NCBI RefSeq assembly: GCF_003932855.1
Contig: NZ_RQYZ01000002.1
Location: 124,001-188,000, forward strand
DNA from: Tessaracoccus sp. OH4464_COT-324
Lineage (GTDB): Bacteria > Actinomycetota > Actinomycetes > Propionibacteriales > Propionibacteriaceae
Direction: 5' to 3'
Length of the DNA stretch: 64,000 nucleotides
This document shows, piece by piece, positions 56,082 through 64,000 of the stretch (position 1 is the stretch's first letter; the number at the start of each line of letters is the position of its first letter). Below the pieces are notes generated by a model, which was not told where the DNA came from, did not search any database, and saw nothing but the letters and a program-made list of their open reading frames with translations. The position numbers and the translations under genes are program-made.

Positions 56082-57092
56082 TCAGCGTCGAGCCTCATGC
56101 CTTCCGACGAGAGCGTCGAGACGCGGGGTATCCGATCGCTGGGCGAGTTCCGGAACCTCCAACGGCTCCGGATGCTCATTGCTCAGCGCACCAACGAGCC
56201 GCTGCAGTGAGGCGTTCAGGTTCTCCCGATACTTCGACTCGAAGTGCCGCAGCGCACTGACCTTGCCCGAGAGAATGCCCTGCTCGCGCTCCAGTTCCGC
56301 GAAGAGTTCGTTGCGCTTAGCCTTGACCTCCGAATCCAGGCGGGCCGCACGGGACTCCGCCTCGCCCGTGAGTTGCTCAGCGTTGACCCGAGCCTCGGAT
56401 TCGATCCGCTCCGCCCGGGTCCGAGCGTCAGTCTTGATCTCGGTGGCGCGCTGTTCCGCGTCCGCCAACTTACGGGAAGCTTCAATCTCAGCTTCCGAGA
56501 CAAGCGTGGAAGCCTGTTCGGTAGCCATCTGCAGCAGCCGAGTAACAGCAGGCGCCGCGTCCTCTGCGGCATGCACGGTGAGCGACTGCGACGGGCTACC
56601 GAACTGGTGCGTCACCCGCTCGGTACGCATCCGTTCGAGTTCGGAGCGAGTCTGCTCCAGTTGAGCCCTCAACTGATCGCCCTGCGATTCCAACTGGCTA
56701 CGCTGGTTCATCAAATCGTTGTTGGCCGCCTGCAGCCGACGGACCTCGTCGCCCGCGTCGCTCATCTGGGCCATGGTGGTCGTCGCATTGCGCGCCTCGT
56801 CGACCTCCTTCTTCAGCCGAGCGATCTCAGCGCGAAGCGACGAGACCTCCCGATCCTTGGCAGCCAACTGCTGCCTGGACTCCGCAAGCTCCGCTGAGTG
56901 GTCCTTGCCGGGGTGGGCGGCGGCGGCAGCCTCGATCTCTCGACGAAGCAGGTCGTTCGACTTCTCGAAGTGTTCGAAGCTCTCCTCCACCTTGTCGATG
57001 AAGGTGTCCACGTCGGCAACCGCGTAGCCGGTCTCGCGTGGACGTGCCATACGGAACCGGATGCGACGCACATCTTCAAGGGTGAGGCTCAT
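56082..57092 (-). CDS. divIVA: DivIVA/Wag31-type polar growth protein
   Basis: This 336-residue coiled-coil scaffold directs cell-wall growth at poles and septa. The N-terminal DivIVA domain (LTLEDVRRIRFRMARPRETGYAVADVDTFIDKVEESF, about residues 3-38) binds curved membrane. A long coiled coil rich in Arg/Glu/Ala (about 60-300) follows. It is larger than Bacillus DivIVA but similar to actinobacterial Wag31. It follows yggT in the cluster. Confidence 0.93.
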   Translation of the reverse strand: MSLTLEDVRRIRFRMARPRETGYAVADVDTFIDKVEESFEHFEKSNDLLRREIEAAAAAHPGKDHSAELAESRQQLAAKDREVSSLRAEIARLKKEVDEARNATTTMAQMSDAGDEVRRLQAANNDLMNQRSQLESQGDQLRAQLEQTRSELERMRTERVTHQFGSPSQSLTVHAAEDAAPAVTRLLQMATEQASTLVSEAEIEASRKLADAEQRATEIKTDARTRAERIESEARVNAEQLTGEAESRAARLDSEVKAKRNELFAELEREQGILSGKVSALRHFESKYRENLNASLQRLVGALSNEHPEPLEVPELAQRSDTPRLDALVGRHEARR

Positions 57093-57184
57093 ATGCGCTC
57101 CAAACTCTCTAGAAATGGACTAACCAACAAGTTACCCTACAGGAAACCACTCCCTCCAAGGTACCCGCTTGGCACATCCGACGC

Positions 57185-57475
57185 CTAGAAGAAGATGAGG
57201 CGGACCACCACTTGCAGCAGTTGGAGAGCAAAAATGAGAACCAGCGGCGAAAAATCGAGCGCCGCCGCTCCCAACCGAACAGGAGGCACGACCCTGGAAA
57301 TCAGCTTCAACGGTGGGTCGGTCAGCGTGTAGAGCACCTCGGCCAGCACGAGCAACACACCACGCGGGGTCCATCCCGGCACGACAGCTGGCACGAACGA
57401 CAACACCACTCTGCCGAGCAATACCCAGAAGTAGATGTTGATGGCCCACCAAAGGATCAACCCGATCACGCTCAA
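57185..57475 (-). CDS. yggT: YggT-family membrane protein
   Basis: This 96-residue protein has two hydrophobic halves (about residues 5-25 and 72-94) around a conserved TDPPLKLISRVVPPVRLG segment, as in YggT/YlmG. It accompanies sepF and divIVA in most actinobacteria and probably helps septum or membrane organisation. The start is TTG 57475 or GTG 57469. Confidence 0.86.
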   Translation of the reverse strand: MSVIGLILWWAINIYFWVLLGRVVLSFVPAVVPGWTPRGVLLVLAEVLYTLTDPPLKLISRVVPPVRLGAAALDFSPLVLIFALQLLQVVVRLIFF

Positions 57476-57482
57476 CTCTGCC

Positions 57483-57965
57483 TCAGCTCTGGTTGAAGAA
57501 TCCGCCCGAGGAGATGCGCTCCCGGTCCTCCGGGCCCACCACCAATCCGTTCGGGCACAGGAGGAACACCTTGTTAGCGACTCGCTCGATGTTGCCTCGA
57601 AGGCCGAAGATTAGCCCGGCCGCGAAGTCAACAAGCCGCTTGTCATCGCCGTCTTCCATGTCGGACAGGTTCATGATTACAGGAACGCCCTGGCGGAAGT
57701 TCTCGCCAATCATGCGCGCCTCGTTGTACGACCTCGGACGCACGCTGACGATACGGCTCAAGTCGGCCACCTCGGGCTCCTTCTCCTTCGCGACAACAGT
57801 GCGCGGACGGGTGCGCGCCTCCGGGACAGCAGGCAGTTCCTCAACGACCGACTCCTCCTCAATGTAGTCGTCGCCGGTGAGCTCCTCTTCAAGCTGGCTC
57901 GGATCCCTATCGTAGCGGCCGTCGTCAACGAGACCGATCCAAGCAGCGATGTTGCGTAGGCCCAC
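57483..57965 (-). CDS. sepF: cell division protein SepF
   Basis: SepF tethers FtsZ to the membrane. The 160-residue protein has the N-terminal membrane-targeting helix (GLRNIAAWIGLV), an acidic linker (about residues 20-60) and the dimeric core (about 65-150, RIVSVRPRSYNEARMIGENF then VDFAAGLIFGLRGNIERV). The GTG at 57965. It directly follows ftsZ with 101 bases between. Confidence 0.92.
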   Translation of the reverse strand: MGLRNIAAWIGLVDDGRYDRDPSQLEEELTGDDYIEEESVVEELPAVPEARTRPRTVVAKEKEPEVADLSRIVSVRPRSYNEARMIGENFRQGVPVIMNLSDMEDGDDKRLVDFAAGLIFGLRGNIERVANKVFLLCPNGLVVGPEDRERISSGGFFNQS

Positions 57966-58066
57966 TGTCGCCTCCTGAAAAATTGCTTACTCGTAGAAGG
58001 CTAGCGCGTCATACCCGTGCTACTGGAAACGACGCGCTGTTGAGGCTACTCAAACTTGATCGAACC

Positions 58067-59200
58067 CTATTTCATGAAATCGGGCACGTCGAGATCGTCA
58101 TCCGAAAAAGTCGGCTGCGGCCTGGGTTGCGGAGGCGGCGACATCGGCTGTTTGGGTTGAACCGGTTGCTGAGGTGCAACCATCTGAGCAGCGGAAGCCG
58201 ACGGGGTTGGCCGAGTCTGCGGGGGTCGAGCAGCCGCGGGGCGCTTCACGGGCGCGGAATCAAAGCCAGCGGCGATCACGGTCACCCGAACCTCATCCCC
58301 GAGTGCATCATCAATCACCGTGCCGAAAATGATGTTGGCTTCGTCATGCGCCGCAGCCTCGATGAGCTGGGCGGCGGCCGACACCTCGAACAAGCCCAGA
58401 TCCGAACCGCCCGCGATGGAAAGCAGGACCCCGTGAGCCCCATCGATGCTGGCCTCAAGCAGCGGTGAACTGATCGCCATCTCAGCCGCAGCCCGGGCCC
58501 GATCCTCACCACGCGCCGAGCCGATGCCCATCAATGCGGATCCCGCCTGGCTCATCACCGACTTGACGTCCGCGAAGTCCAGATTGATCAGCCCCGGGGT
58601 GGTGATCAGGTCCGTAATCCCCGACACGCCCTGCATGAGCACCTGGTCAGCTGACTTAAAAGCGTCCAGGATGGCAACCTGGTGGTCCGTCATCTGGAGC
58701 AGCTTATCGTTGGGGATCACGATCAGCGTGTCCACCTCGTCGCGCAGCGCCTCAATTCCCGAATCCGCCTGCATCGCCCGGCGCCGTCCCTCGAACGAGA
58801 ACGGCCTGGTCACGACCCCAATGGTGAGCGCGCCCAACGAACGAGCGATCTTGGCGACGATCGGCGCGCCCCCTGTGCCAGTGCCGCCGCCCTCGCCCGC
58901 AGTGACGAAAACCATGTCGGCTCCCTTGAGCGCTTCCTCAATGTCCTCGGCATGGTCCTCCGCCGCCTGCCGCCCCTTCGCCGGGTCGGCTCCTGCGCCT
59001 AGACCGCGGGTGAGATCCCGGCCGATATCGAGCTTCACATCGGCATCGCTCATGACCAGCGCCTGGGCGTCGGTGTTCACGGCGATGAACTCCACCCCAC
59101 GCAAGCCCGCCTCAATCATGCGGTTGACCGCGTTGACGCCACCGCCGCCAACGCCCACAACCTTGATCACCGCCAAGTAATTCTGGGATGCGCTTGCCAT
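58067..59200 (-). CDS. ftsZ: cell division protein FtsZ
   Basis: FtsZ polymerises into the division ring using GTP. The 377-residue protein has the tubulin signature [31 protein letters not shown] and the T7 region NLDFADV. A Pro/Gln-rich linker (about residues 320-365) leads to the C-terminal tail [11 protein letters not shown] that binds partner proteins such as SepF and FtsW. Confidence 0.97.
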   Translation of the reverse strand: MASASQNYLAVIKVVGVGGGGVNAVNRMIEAGLRGVEFIAVNTDAQALVMSDADVKLDIGRDLTRGLGAGADPAKGRQAAEDHAEDIEEALKGADMVFVTAGEGGGTGTGGAPIVAKIARSLGALTIGVVTRPFSFEGRRRAMQADSGIEALRDEVDTLIVIPNDKLLQMTDHQVAILDAFKSADQVLMQGVSGITDLITTPGLINLDFADVKSVMSQAGSALMGIGSARGEDRARAAAEMAISSPLLEASIDGAHGVLLSIAGGSDLGLFEVSAAAQLIEAAAHDEANIIFGTVIDDALGDEVRVTVIAAGFDSAPVKRPAAARPPQTRPTPSASAAQMVAPQQPVQPKQPMSPPPQPRPQPTFSDDDLDVPDFMK

Positions 59201-59235
59201 TGTCCGCCTTCCGGCCCGGGAAACCTATGGAACGA

Positions 59236-59265
59236 AGGCTATGGACAATCGGGCTCACAGTCCAA
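59236..59265 (-). promoter_or_regulatory. candidate ftsZ promoter
   Basis: On the minus strand TTGGAC (59265-59260) and TAGCCT (59241-59236) are 18 bases apart, with a start predicted near 59229 and GGAAGGCGG before the ftsZ ATG. A dedicated ftsZ promoter between ftsQ and ftsZ is usual in actinobacteria. The match is moderate. Confidence 0.4.
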
Positions 59266-59320
59266 CGAACAACGCGAAAAGAGCCAAACTGGCCTCAAGT
59301 GGTGGTTTAAGGTTTGCCGC

Positions 59321-60043
59321 TCATCTGCCGCGTGTCGTCGGATGAGTAGGCGCCGAAACGTCGTAAACGCTCGCGCTGACCTTGAGCAGGCCGCTCAGCA
59401 CCTCCGCTTTCAGCACGCCATCGTCGGCGCTGCCCCAGATGACTCTCCGATCCCCCTGGAGCTCGAACTCAATGCGATCCACAGACCTGGCTTCCAGGAA
59501 CCGCAGATCAGAACGAACCTCCTGAGGCAGCTGTCCGACAGCCCGCGCCACCTCGACCAGCAGCCGGGCGTCGCTAACATCGGTGCGTGCCTCGGGCAAC
59601 AGCCCGGAGCGGGCCTGGCCCGTGCGAAATACCAGCCCCTCGGAATCAACCCAGGAATAGCTGTCGCCCACCGGAAGCTGAAAAACCGGTTCCCGTTCGG
59701 TGAGCAGGATGCGAACCGTGTTCGGGTAATCCGTGAGAACAACCACATCACGCAGATCCTGCAGCAGCTTCAGCCTCTCCTCAACGGCTCTGGTGTCGAG
59801 CAGCGCCAGCGGGGTCCCGAGCGGGACCTCGGCCTGGGCCAGGATCTCCTGCTCCTCAAGAAGAACAGCGCCCTCGACGCTCACCTGCTCCGCCGCCAGG
59901 ACACTCGAAAAGAAGAACAACCAAACCACGACGGCGGCGGCTGAGACGAACCCGCCCACCGCTCCGCCCAGGATCCACCTGCGACGGCGCTTCTTGGCCC
60001 GCTCGTCGCGGAAAGTGGCGACGAACTCCTCAGGCGTCTGCAC
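59321..60043 (-). CDS. ftsQ: cell division protein FtsQ
   Basis: FtsQ links early and late divisome proteins. The 240-residue protein has a short basic cytoplasmic tail (RAKKRRRR), one transmembrane helix (about residues 25-47) and an extracytoplasmic POTRA domain (about 50-125, VSVEGAVLLEEQEILAQAE...) plus a beta domain. The GTG start overlaps murC by 14 bases. Confidence 0.9.
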   Translation of the reverse strand: MQTPEEFVATFRDERAKKRRRRWILGGAVGGFVSAAAVVVWLFFFSSVLAAEQVSVEGAVLLEEQEILAQAEVPLGTPLALLDTRAVEERLKLLQDLRDVVVLTDYPNTVRILLTEREPVFQLPVGDSYSWVDSEGLVFRTGQARSGLLPEARTDVSDARLLVEVARAVGQLPQEVRSDLRFLEARSVDRIEFELQGDRRVIWGSADDGVLKAEVLSGLLKVSASVYDVSAPTHPTTRGR

Positions 60044-61472
60044 GCTGCTCCAGCAGCTTCGCCAGCAGCGGACCGACGATGGTCACGTCACCGCAGCCCA
60101 GCGTGATGATGAGATCCCCCGGTCGCGCCAACTCGTTCAGCGCGGCCGGCAGATCATACTTATCCTCGACGTAGTGCACCTCCCGCGCACCGTGCCGCTT
60201 AGCCGCATCAACCACCAGTTCGCCGGTAACTCCGGGCACCGGATCCTCCCGGGCGCCGTCCACGTCGTTCACAACGACGACATCAGCCAGCGTCAGCACC
60301 TCCCCGAACTCCTCCGTGAAGTCGAGCGTGCGCGAGTACAGATGCGGTTGGAAGCAGGCGACGAGCCGCCCCGCCAACCCGGTCGCCGCGTTCCCGGCCT
60401 CGGTGGCCCGGCGAGCGGCCGACAGCGCGGCCCGAATCTCCGTCGGGTGGTGAGCGTAGTCGTCATAGACGCGGATGCCCGCCGTATCGGTGATCAACTG
60501 GAATCTGCGCAGCGTGCCCACGAACTCCCCGAGCGCCGTCAGCAGCCGCCCGTGCTCGTGGCCCAGCGCGCGCCCAACGGCGTAGGCCGCACACGCGTTG
60601 GCTAGGTTGTGGTTGCCCGGTACCTGCAGTCGGAGGGCGCCGGACTCGTCGCCATAGCTCAGCACCGCCTCAACCCCACCCGGTGTCGGGCGCACCGCCG
60701 AGAACCGCACGGCGGCCGCCGCGCTCTCGCCATAGGTGATGACCTTCCGGTTCTCCGCGATCAGCCGCTCGGCCAGCACGCGCGCGCCCTCATCGTCGAT
60801 GTTGATCACCACGGTCTCCACCTGGGGCTGCGTGGCGAATCGGTAGAAACCCTCCGCGTAGGCCTGCGGGCTACCCCAGTTCACCAGGTGGTCCGCCTCG
60901 ATGTTGGTGATCACCGCCACTTTGGTGGGATACTGCAGGAAAGAGGCGTCCGACTCGTCAGCCTCGACCACGAAGGCCCGACCCTCGCCGATCGCCGAAC
61001 TAACGCCCGTCGTCGAGAGCGCACCGCCGATCACATAGCTGGGGTCCAGCCCCGCCGCCCCCAGCATCACCGCAGTCATCGCCGTGGTGGTGGTCTTGCC
61101 GTGCGTGCCGGCTACGGCCACACCGTCGCGGCCCAGCATCAGAGCGGCGAGCGCAGCCGACCGGTGCCAGACCCGTAGCCCGCGCCTGCGCGCCTCGGCC
61201 AACTCGACGTTCGTCTCCCGCACCGCCGACGAAATCACCACCGTCTCCACGTCATCGGCCAGCTGATCCGCATTGTGGCCGACATAGACCCTGACCCCGG
61301 CCTCCGCCAGCGAACGCAACGCGCGTGAATCGCTCTGATCCGACCCGCTGGTGCGCACTCCGAGCTGGGCGTACAGTCGCGCAACACCGCTCATCCCAGA
61401 ACCACCCGCAGCAATAAAGTGCACTGGGCCTACCTCGACGGCGGGCGCAACCTCGATCGGAGTTAGCAACAT
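60030..61472 (-). CDS. murC: UDP-N-acetylmuramate--L-alanine ligase
   Basis: MurC adds L-alanine to UDP-MurNAc. The 480-residue three-domain enzyme has HFIAAGGSGMSGVARL, the ATP loop AGTHGKTTTTAM and a VYDDYAHHPTEIRA block. It lies six bases after murG. The murB gene sometimes next to it is absent here. Confidence 0.96.
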   Translation of the reverse strand: MLLTPIEVAPAVEVGPVHFIAAGGSGMSGVARLYAQLGVRTSGSDQSDSRALRSLAEAGVRVYVGHNADQLADDVETVVISSAVRETNVELAEARRRGLRVWHRSAALAALMLGRDGVAVAGTHGKTTTTAMTAVMLGAAGLDPSYVIGGALSTTGVSSAIGEGRAFVVEADESDASFLQYPTKVAVITNIEADHLVNWGSPQAYAEGFYRFATQPQVETVVINIDDEGARVLAERLIAENRKVITYGESAAAAVRFSAVRPTPGGVEAVLSYGDESGALRLQVPGNHNLANACAAYAVGRALGHEHGRLLTALGEFVGTLRRFQLITDTAGIRVYDDYAHHPTEIRAALSAARRATEAGNAATGLAGRLVACFQPHLYSRTLDFTEEFGEVLTLADVVVVNDVDGAREDPVPGVTGELVVDAAKRHGAREVHYVEDKYDLPAALNELARPGDLIITLGCGDVTIVGPLLAKLLEQRADA

Positions 61473-61478
61473 CGGTGT

Positions 61479-62555
61479 TCATCCTTTCCTGGCGATATCG
61501 TAAACAGCGCGCGCCAGAACCTCGGCCGCGTCGCTGGGGTAAAAGTCACGCGCGATCTGCGCCATCTCACCCAACCGATCCCCCTCGAACAACTCCAGGA
61601 CCTGAGCACCCAGCGTCCCCTCGTCCAGCCTGTTCTCTTCCAGCAGCACGCCACCGCCTGCGGCGACCAACGCTGCCGCGTTCCTGCCCTGCTCCCCATT
61701 ACCCCACGGAAGCGGGATGAAGATCACGGGCAGGCCACTGACCGCCGTCTCCATAACCGTGCCCGCGCCCGCACGCCCCACCATCAGGTCGGCAGCCTGG
61801 TACGCACGCGACATGTCATCCACGTAGGCCACCGGAACGTAAGCCACACCGCCCCGAGTGACCACCGGATCATCGGCATAGTTCTTCGGTCCGAGCACAT
61901 GCAAAATCTGGATTCCTGCGTCGAGCAACGCGTCACGAGCACCAATCACCGCGCGGTTCACCGCCAATGCTCCCTGCGACCCGCCGCTGACGAGCAGCGT
62001 CCTGCGCCGCGGATCCAGCCCGAAGCTCTCCCGTGCCTCCTCCGGGGTATGACTGGGCCTCGTGATACTGCGGTTCATGGGCATCCCGATCACCTGCGGG
62101 TTGCCTCGCATCGGGGTGTCGAACGTCGTCGCCACATATCGCGCGAACCGCGCCCCGATCTTGTTCGCGATCCCCGGGATGTTGTTGGCCTCGTGCACAA
62201 CCACCGGCACCTTCGCCGCCCGGGCCGCCAGGTAAACCGGGATCGACACATATCCGCCGAAACCCACCACGACATCGGCGTTATAGCGCCGCAGTATGCG
62301 CAGCGACTGCCGAACTGCTCTGCTGAGGCGAACCGGCAGTCTCGCCAGATCCAGGTTGACGGTTCGGGGCAGCGGAACCGGTTCGATCAGTTCCAGCTTC
62401 AATCCTGCCTTGGGAATCACCTCGGTTTCGAGGCCCTTAGCGGTGCCCACCGCCACGAGACGCTGCACGCCGAGTTCCTCCAACACCTGAGCCGTAGCGA
62501 TCAGCGGTGATGTGTGGCCAGCCGTGCCACCGCCCGCGAGAACCACGCTCGTCAT
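61479..62555 (-). CDS. murG: UDP-GlcNAc:undecaprenyl-pyrophosphoryl-MurNAc-pentapeptide GlcNAc transferase
   Basis: MurG makes lipid II at the inner face of the membrane. The 358-residue GT-B enzyme has VVLAGGGTAGHTSPLIA at the start, GGYVSIPVYLAA and a SGGSQGALAVN donor-binding block. The usual GGTAGH-P motif has Ser before the Pro (TSP). The ATG overlaps ftsW by ATGA. Confidence 0.95.
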   Translation of the reverse strand: MTSVVLAGGGTAGHTSPLIATAQVLEELGVQRLVAVGTAKGLETEVIPKAGLKLELIEPVPLPRTVNLDLARLPVRLSRAVRQSLRILRRYNADVVVGFGGYVSIPVYLAARAAKVPVVVHEANNIPGIANKIGARFARYVATTFDTPMRGNPQVIGMPMNRSITRPSHTPEEARESFGLDPRRRTLLVSGGSQGALAVNRAVIGARDALLDAGIQILHVLGPKNYADDPVVTRGGVAYVPVAYVDDMSRAYQAADLMVGRAGAGTVMETAVSGLPVIFIPLPWGNGEQGRNAAALVAAGGGVLLEENRLDEGTLGAQVLELFEGDRLGEMAQIARDFYPSDAAEVLARAVYDIARKG

Positions 62556-63790
62556 GAGTCTCCTTTCGTCGCGGCCATCACACTCGTCATGCGACGACGC
62601 AGCGTCCGCTTCGCCCTGCGCTTCGCCTCCAGGTGCTTGCGCATATCCGGTGTATTTCTAGCACAGGAAATCAGCACACCGACCGCCATCATGCTGGCCA
62701 ACAGCGACGACCCGCCGTACGACATGAACGGCAGCGGAACTCCGAGCACCGGCAGCAGGTTCATCACCACGAAAATATTCACCGCCGCCTGCACGATCAT
62801 CCAACCGGTGATGCTTGCAGCAGTTATCTGGCAGAAAAGCGAGTCCGAACGCATCGCGATCAGCATCCCGGCGAAACCGAAGACGGCGAAAGCCAACAGC
62901 ACCGCCAGCGAGCCGAACAACCCCAGTTCCTCCCCGATCACCGCGAAGATGTAGTCCGTGTGTGGCCCGGTCTGCAACCCACCCCATTTCTGTCGGCTCG
63001 CGCCCAAACCGACGCCCCACACGCCCCCGGAAGACAGCGCGTAGAGCGCCGACATGGGCTGCGAGGCCAAATCGGGGTTGCTGTCGGGGTTGAGGAAGAT
63101 CGCGATCCGGGCAGATCGGTTGTCCGAGCCGAAGACCAGCAACGCCATCAACCCCAGCCCCAACGCGGCCGCCGGAGCGAGGATGCGCATCGGCGTGCCG
63201 ATGAACCACATGATCAGCCCGGCGATGGTCGCCATGATCAGCCCGGTGCCCACGTCGCGCCCGGCCAGGATCAGAAAGAAGAGGATGAGCGCCATCGGGG
63301 CGAGCGGGATCAACAACGCCCAAGGCTTGTTGAGCGTGCGACTGCGTCTGTGCAGGAGCGCGGCCGCGAACACGATCAACCCAAGCTTCGCGAACTCCGA
63401 AGGCTGAATGCTGATCGGCCCGAAGGTGAGCCAGTTGCGGTTGCCGAACCGGTCGTCTCCCACCACAAGTACCGCTGTCAACAGCACAGCCGACAGTACC
63501 CAGGCCGCCCAGCCCAGCTTCACGTAGGTCTCCGCGCTCAACCTGGCCAACACCCAGGCCGCCAACAGCGCGACCGCCAGAATCAGGGCCTGCCGCACGA
63601 CGAAGTAGTACGGGCTCAGCTTCCAGTATTCGGCCACCACCGAGGACGAGGACAACACCATCAGCGTCCCGAGGGAGACCAGGAAAGCCACACTCGCGAT
63701 CACCAGATAGAGCGGCGTCGTCGGCGCCGCGATCAGCGCGCGGAACTGGCTGCGGTTGGAAGCGTGCACCGGGGAAGCCTGCTTAGCCAT
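62552..63790 (-). CDS. ftsW: lipid II flippase/peptidoglycan glycosyltransferase FtsW
   Basis: FtsW is the SEDS-family septal glycan polymerase. The 412-residue protein has ten or so transmembrane helices and the SEDS segments NWLTFGPISIQPSEFAKLG, VGTGLIMATIAG and a late LPFMSYGGSSLLAS. ATG 63790 (MAKQASPVH) is preferred over TTG 63796. It is coupled to murG. Confidence 0.95.
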   Translation of the reverse strand: MAKQASPVHASNRSQFRALIAAPTTPLYLVIASVAFLVSLGTLMVLSSSSVVAEYWKLSPYYFVVRQALILAVALLAAWVLARLSAETYVKLGWAAWVLSAVLLTAVLVVGDDRFGNRNWLTFGPISIQPSEFAKLGLIVFAAALLHRRSRTLNKPWALLIPLAPMALILFFLILAGRDVGTGLIMATIAGLIMWFIGTPMRILAPAAALGLGLMALLVFGSDNRSARIAIFLNPDSNPDLASQPMSALYALSSGGVWGVGLGASRQKWGGLQTGPHTDYIFAVIGEELGLFGSLAVLLAFAVFGFAGMLIAMRSDSLFCQITAASITGWMIVQAAVNIFVVMNLLPVLGVPLPFMSYGGSSLLASMMAVGVLISCARNTPDMRKHLEAKRRAKRTLRRRMTSVMAATKGDS

Positions 63791-63801
63791 TTCCAACCGT
63801 C

Positions 63802-64000
63802 CTAACCTTGATCCAGGTAGCCTTTCACCGACTGGGCGAAGGCGTCTCCCCTGGCCGCGTAACCCGTGAACATGTCCAGTGAGGCACCTCCCGGGGACAG
63901 CAGCACCACGTCGCCGGAGCGGGCCAACGACCCGGCCAGGCTTACCGCCTCGTCCATCACCCCAGTGTCAGCCGAATCCAGCACATGAACCGGCACCTCA
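63802..64000 (-). CDS. murD: UDP-N-acetylmuramoylalanine--D-glutamate ligase (C-terminal part, cut by window edge)
   Basis: The last 65-66 residues of a Mur ligase are present, reading left and ending 11 bases before the ftsW ATG. The segment SGDVVLLSPGGASLDMFTGYAARGDAFAQSV closely matches the MurD C-terminal domain (the LSPa-aSfDmF-nyeeRG-F pattern). MurD adds D-glutamate to UDP-MurNAc-L-Ala. The murD-ftsW-murG-murC order confirms it. Confidence 0.93.
   Translation of the reverse strand, partial: EVPVHVLDSADTGVMDEAVSLAGSLARSGDVVLLSPGGASLDMFTGYAARGDAFAQSVKGYLDQG

Overview
The window is high-GC actinobacterial chromosome, roughly 60-65 % G+C by eye. It is almost all core genes, with dense 4-bp ATGA/GTGA overlaps and frequent GTG or TTG starts. 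Several gene orders are classic for Actinomycetota: miaB / DUF3046 / recA-recX and clgR-pncC-pgsA-rimO-ftsK; pafB-pafC-tatA-tatC-helY; xerD-parA-scpA-scpB-rluB; leuD-leuC divergent from ndgR; and the dcw cluster murD-ftsW-murG-murC-ftsQ-ftsZ-sepF-yggT-divIVA. RNase Y is present and no Pup-proteasome genes flank pafBC. A Propionibacteriales-type organism would fit, but the genus cannot be fixed from this sequence alone.

Layout. 0-15 kb: miaB (partial), a sugar epimerase, RNase Y, RecX/RecA, a DUF3046 gene divergent from a DeoR regulator, ClgR, the pncC-pgsA-rimO-ftsK operon, thiL-ddl, trmO, an acyltransferase and an MFS transporter. 15-21 kb: a proline-rich membrane-anchored protein and a two-gene ABC exporter-type pair behind a DtxR/IdeR-like iron box. 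21-36 kb: the branched-chain amino-acid district (leuD, leuC, ndgR, leuB, ilvC, ilvN, ilvB), with tRNA-Glu and tRNA-Gln, a CPBP protease and an FAH-family enzyme. Inside it, between leuB and ilvC, lies an apparently inserted block: NfeD-flotillin and a WXG100-like/lipase protein coupled to a YbaB-like protein. The ilvBNC leader holds a readable attenuator with a Leu-Val-Ile-Leu leader peptide. 36-44 kb: HIT, hisF, helY, a lipid kinase, tatC/tatA and pafC/pafB. 44-52 kb: gluQ, a tandem FKBP lipoprotein, rluB, scpB, scpA, an RHH protein, parA, xerD, a nicotinamidase-NUDIX fusion, a thioesterase and an ANTAR response regulator. 52-64 kb: tRNA-Leu with a small insertion-like scar, pyk, an RluD-type enzyme, lspA, a DksA-like protein and the division cluster.

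How the parts fit. DNA-damage control is visible at recA: one promoter carries a LexA box in its spacer, and a second upstream element matches the RecA-NDp motif used by PafBC, whose genes lie 38 kb away in the same window. Branched-chain synthesis is governed by NdgR at leuCD and by translation-coupled attenuation at ilvBNC. Cell-wall precursor synthesis (ddl, murC, murD, murG), septation and chromosome segregation (ftsK, xerD, scpAB, parA) are all represented. Several start codons sit 6-7 nt after a -10 hexamer, suggesting widespread leaderless mRNAs.

The least ordinary items are the WXG/lipase locus, the nicotinamidase-NUDIX fusion, the iron-box ABC pair, the divergent leaderless promoter pair, the ilv leader, and the repeat-bounded scar at tRNA-Leu. 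No CRISPR array, prophage or intact insertion sequence was seen.
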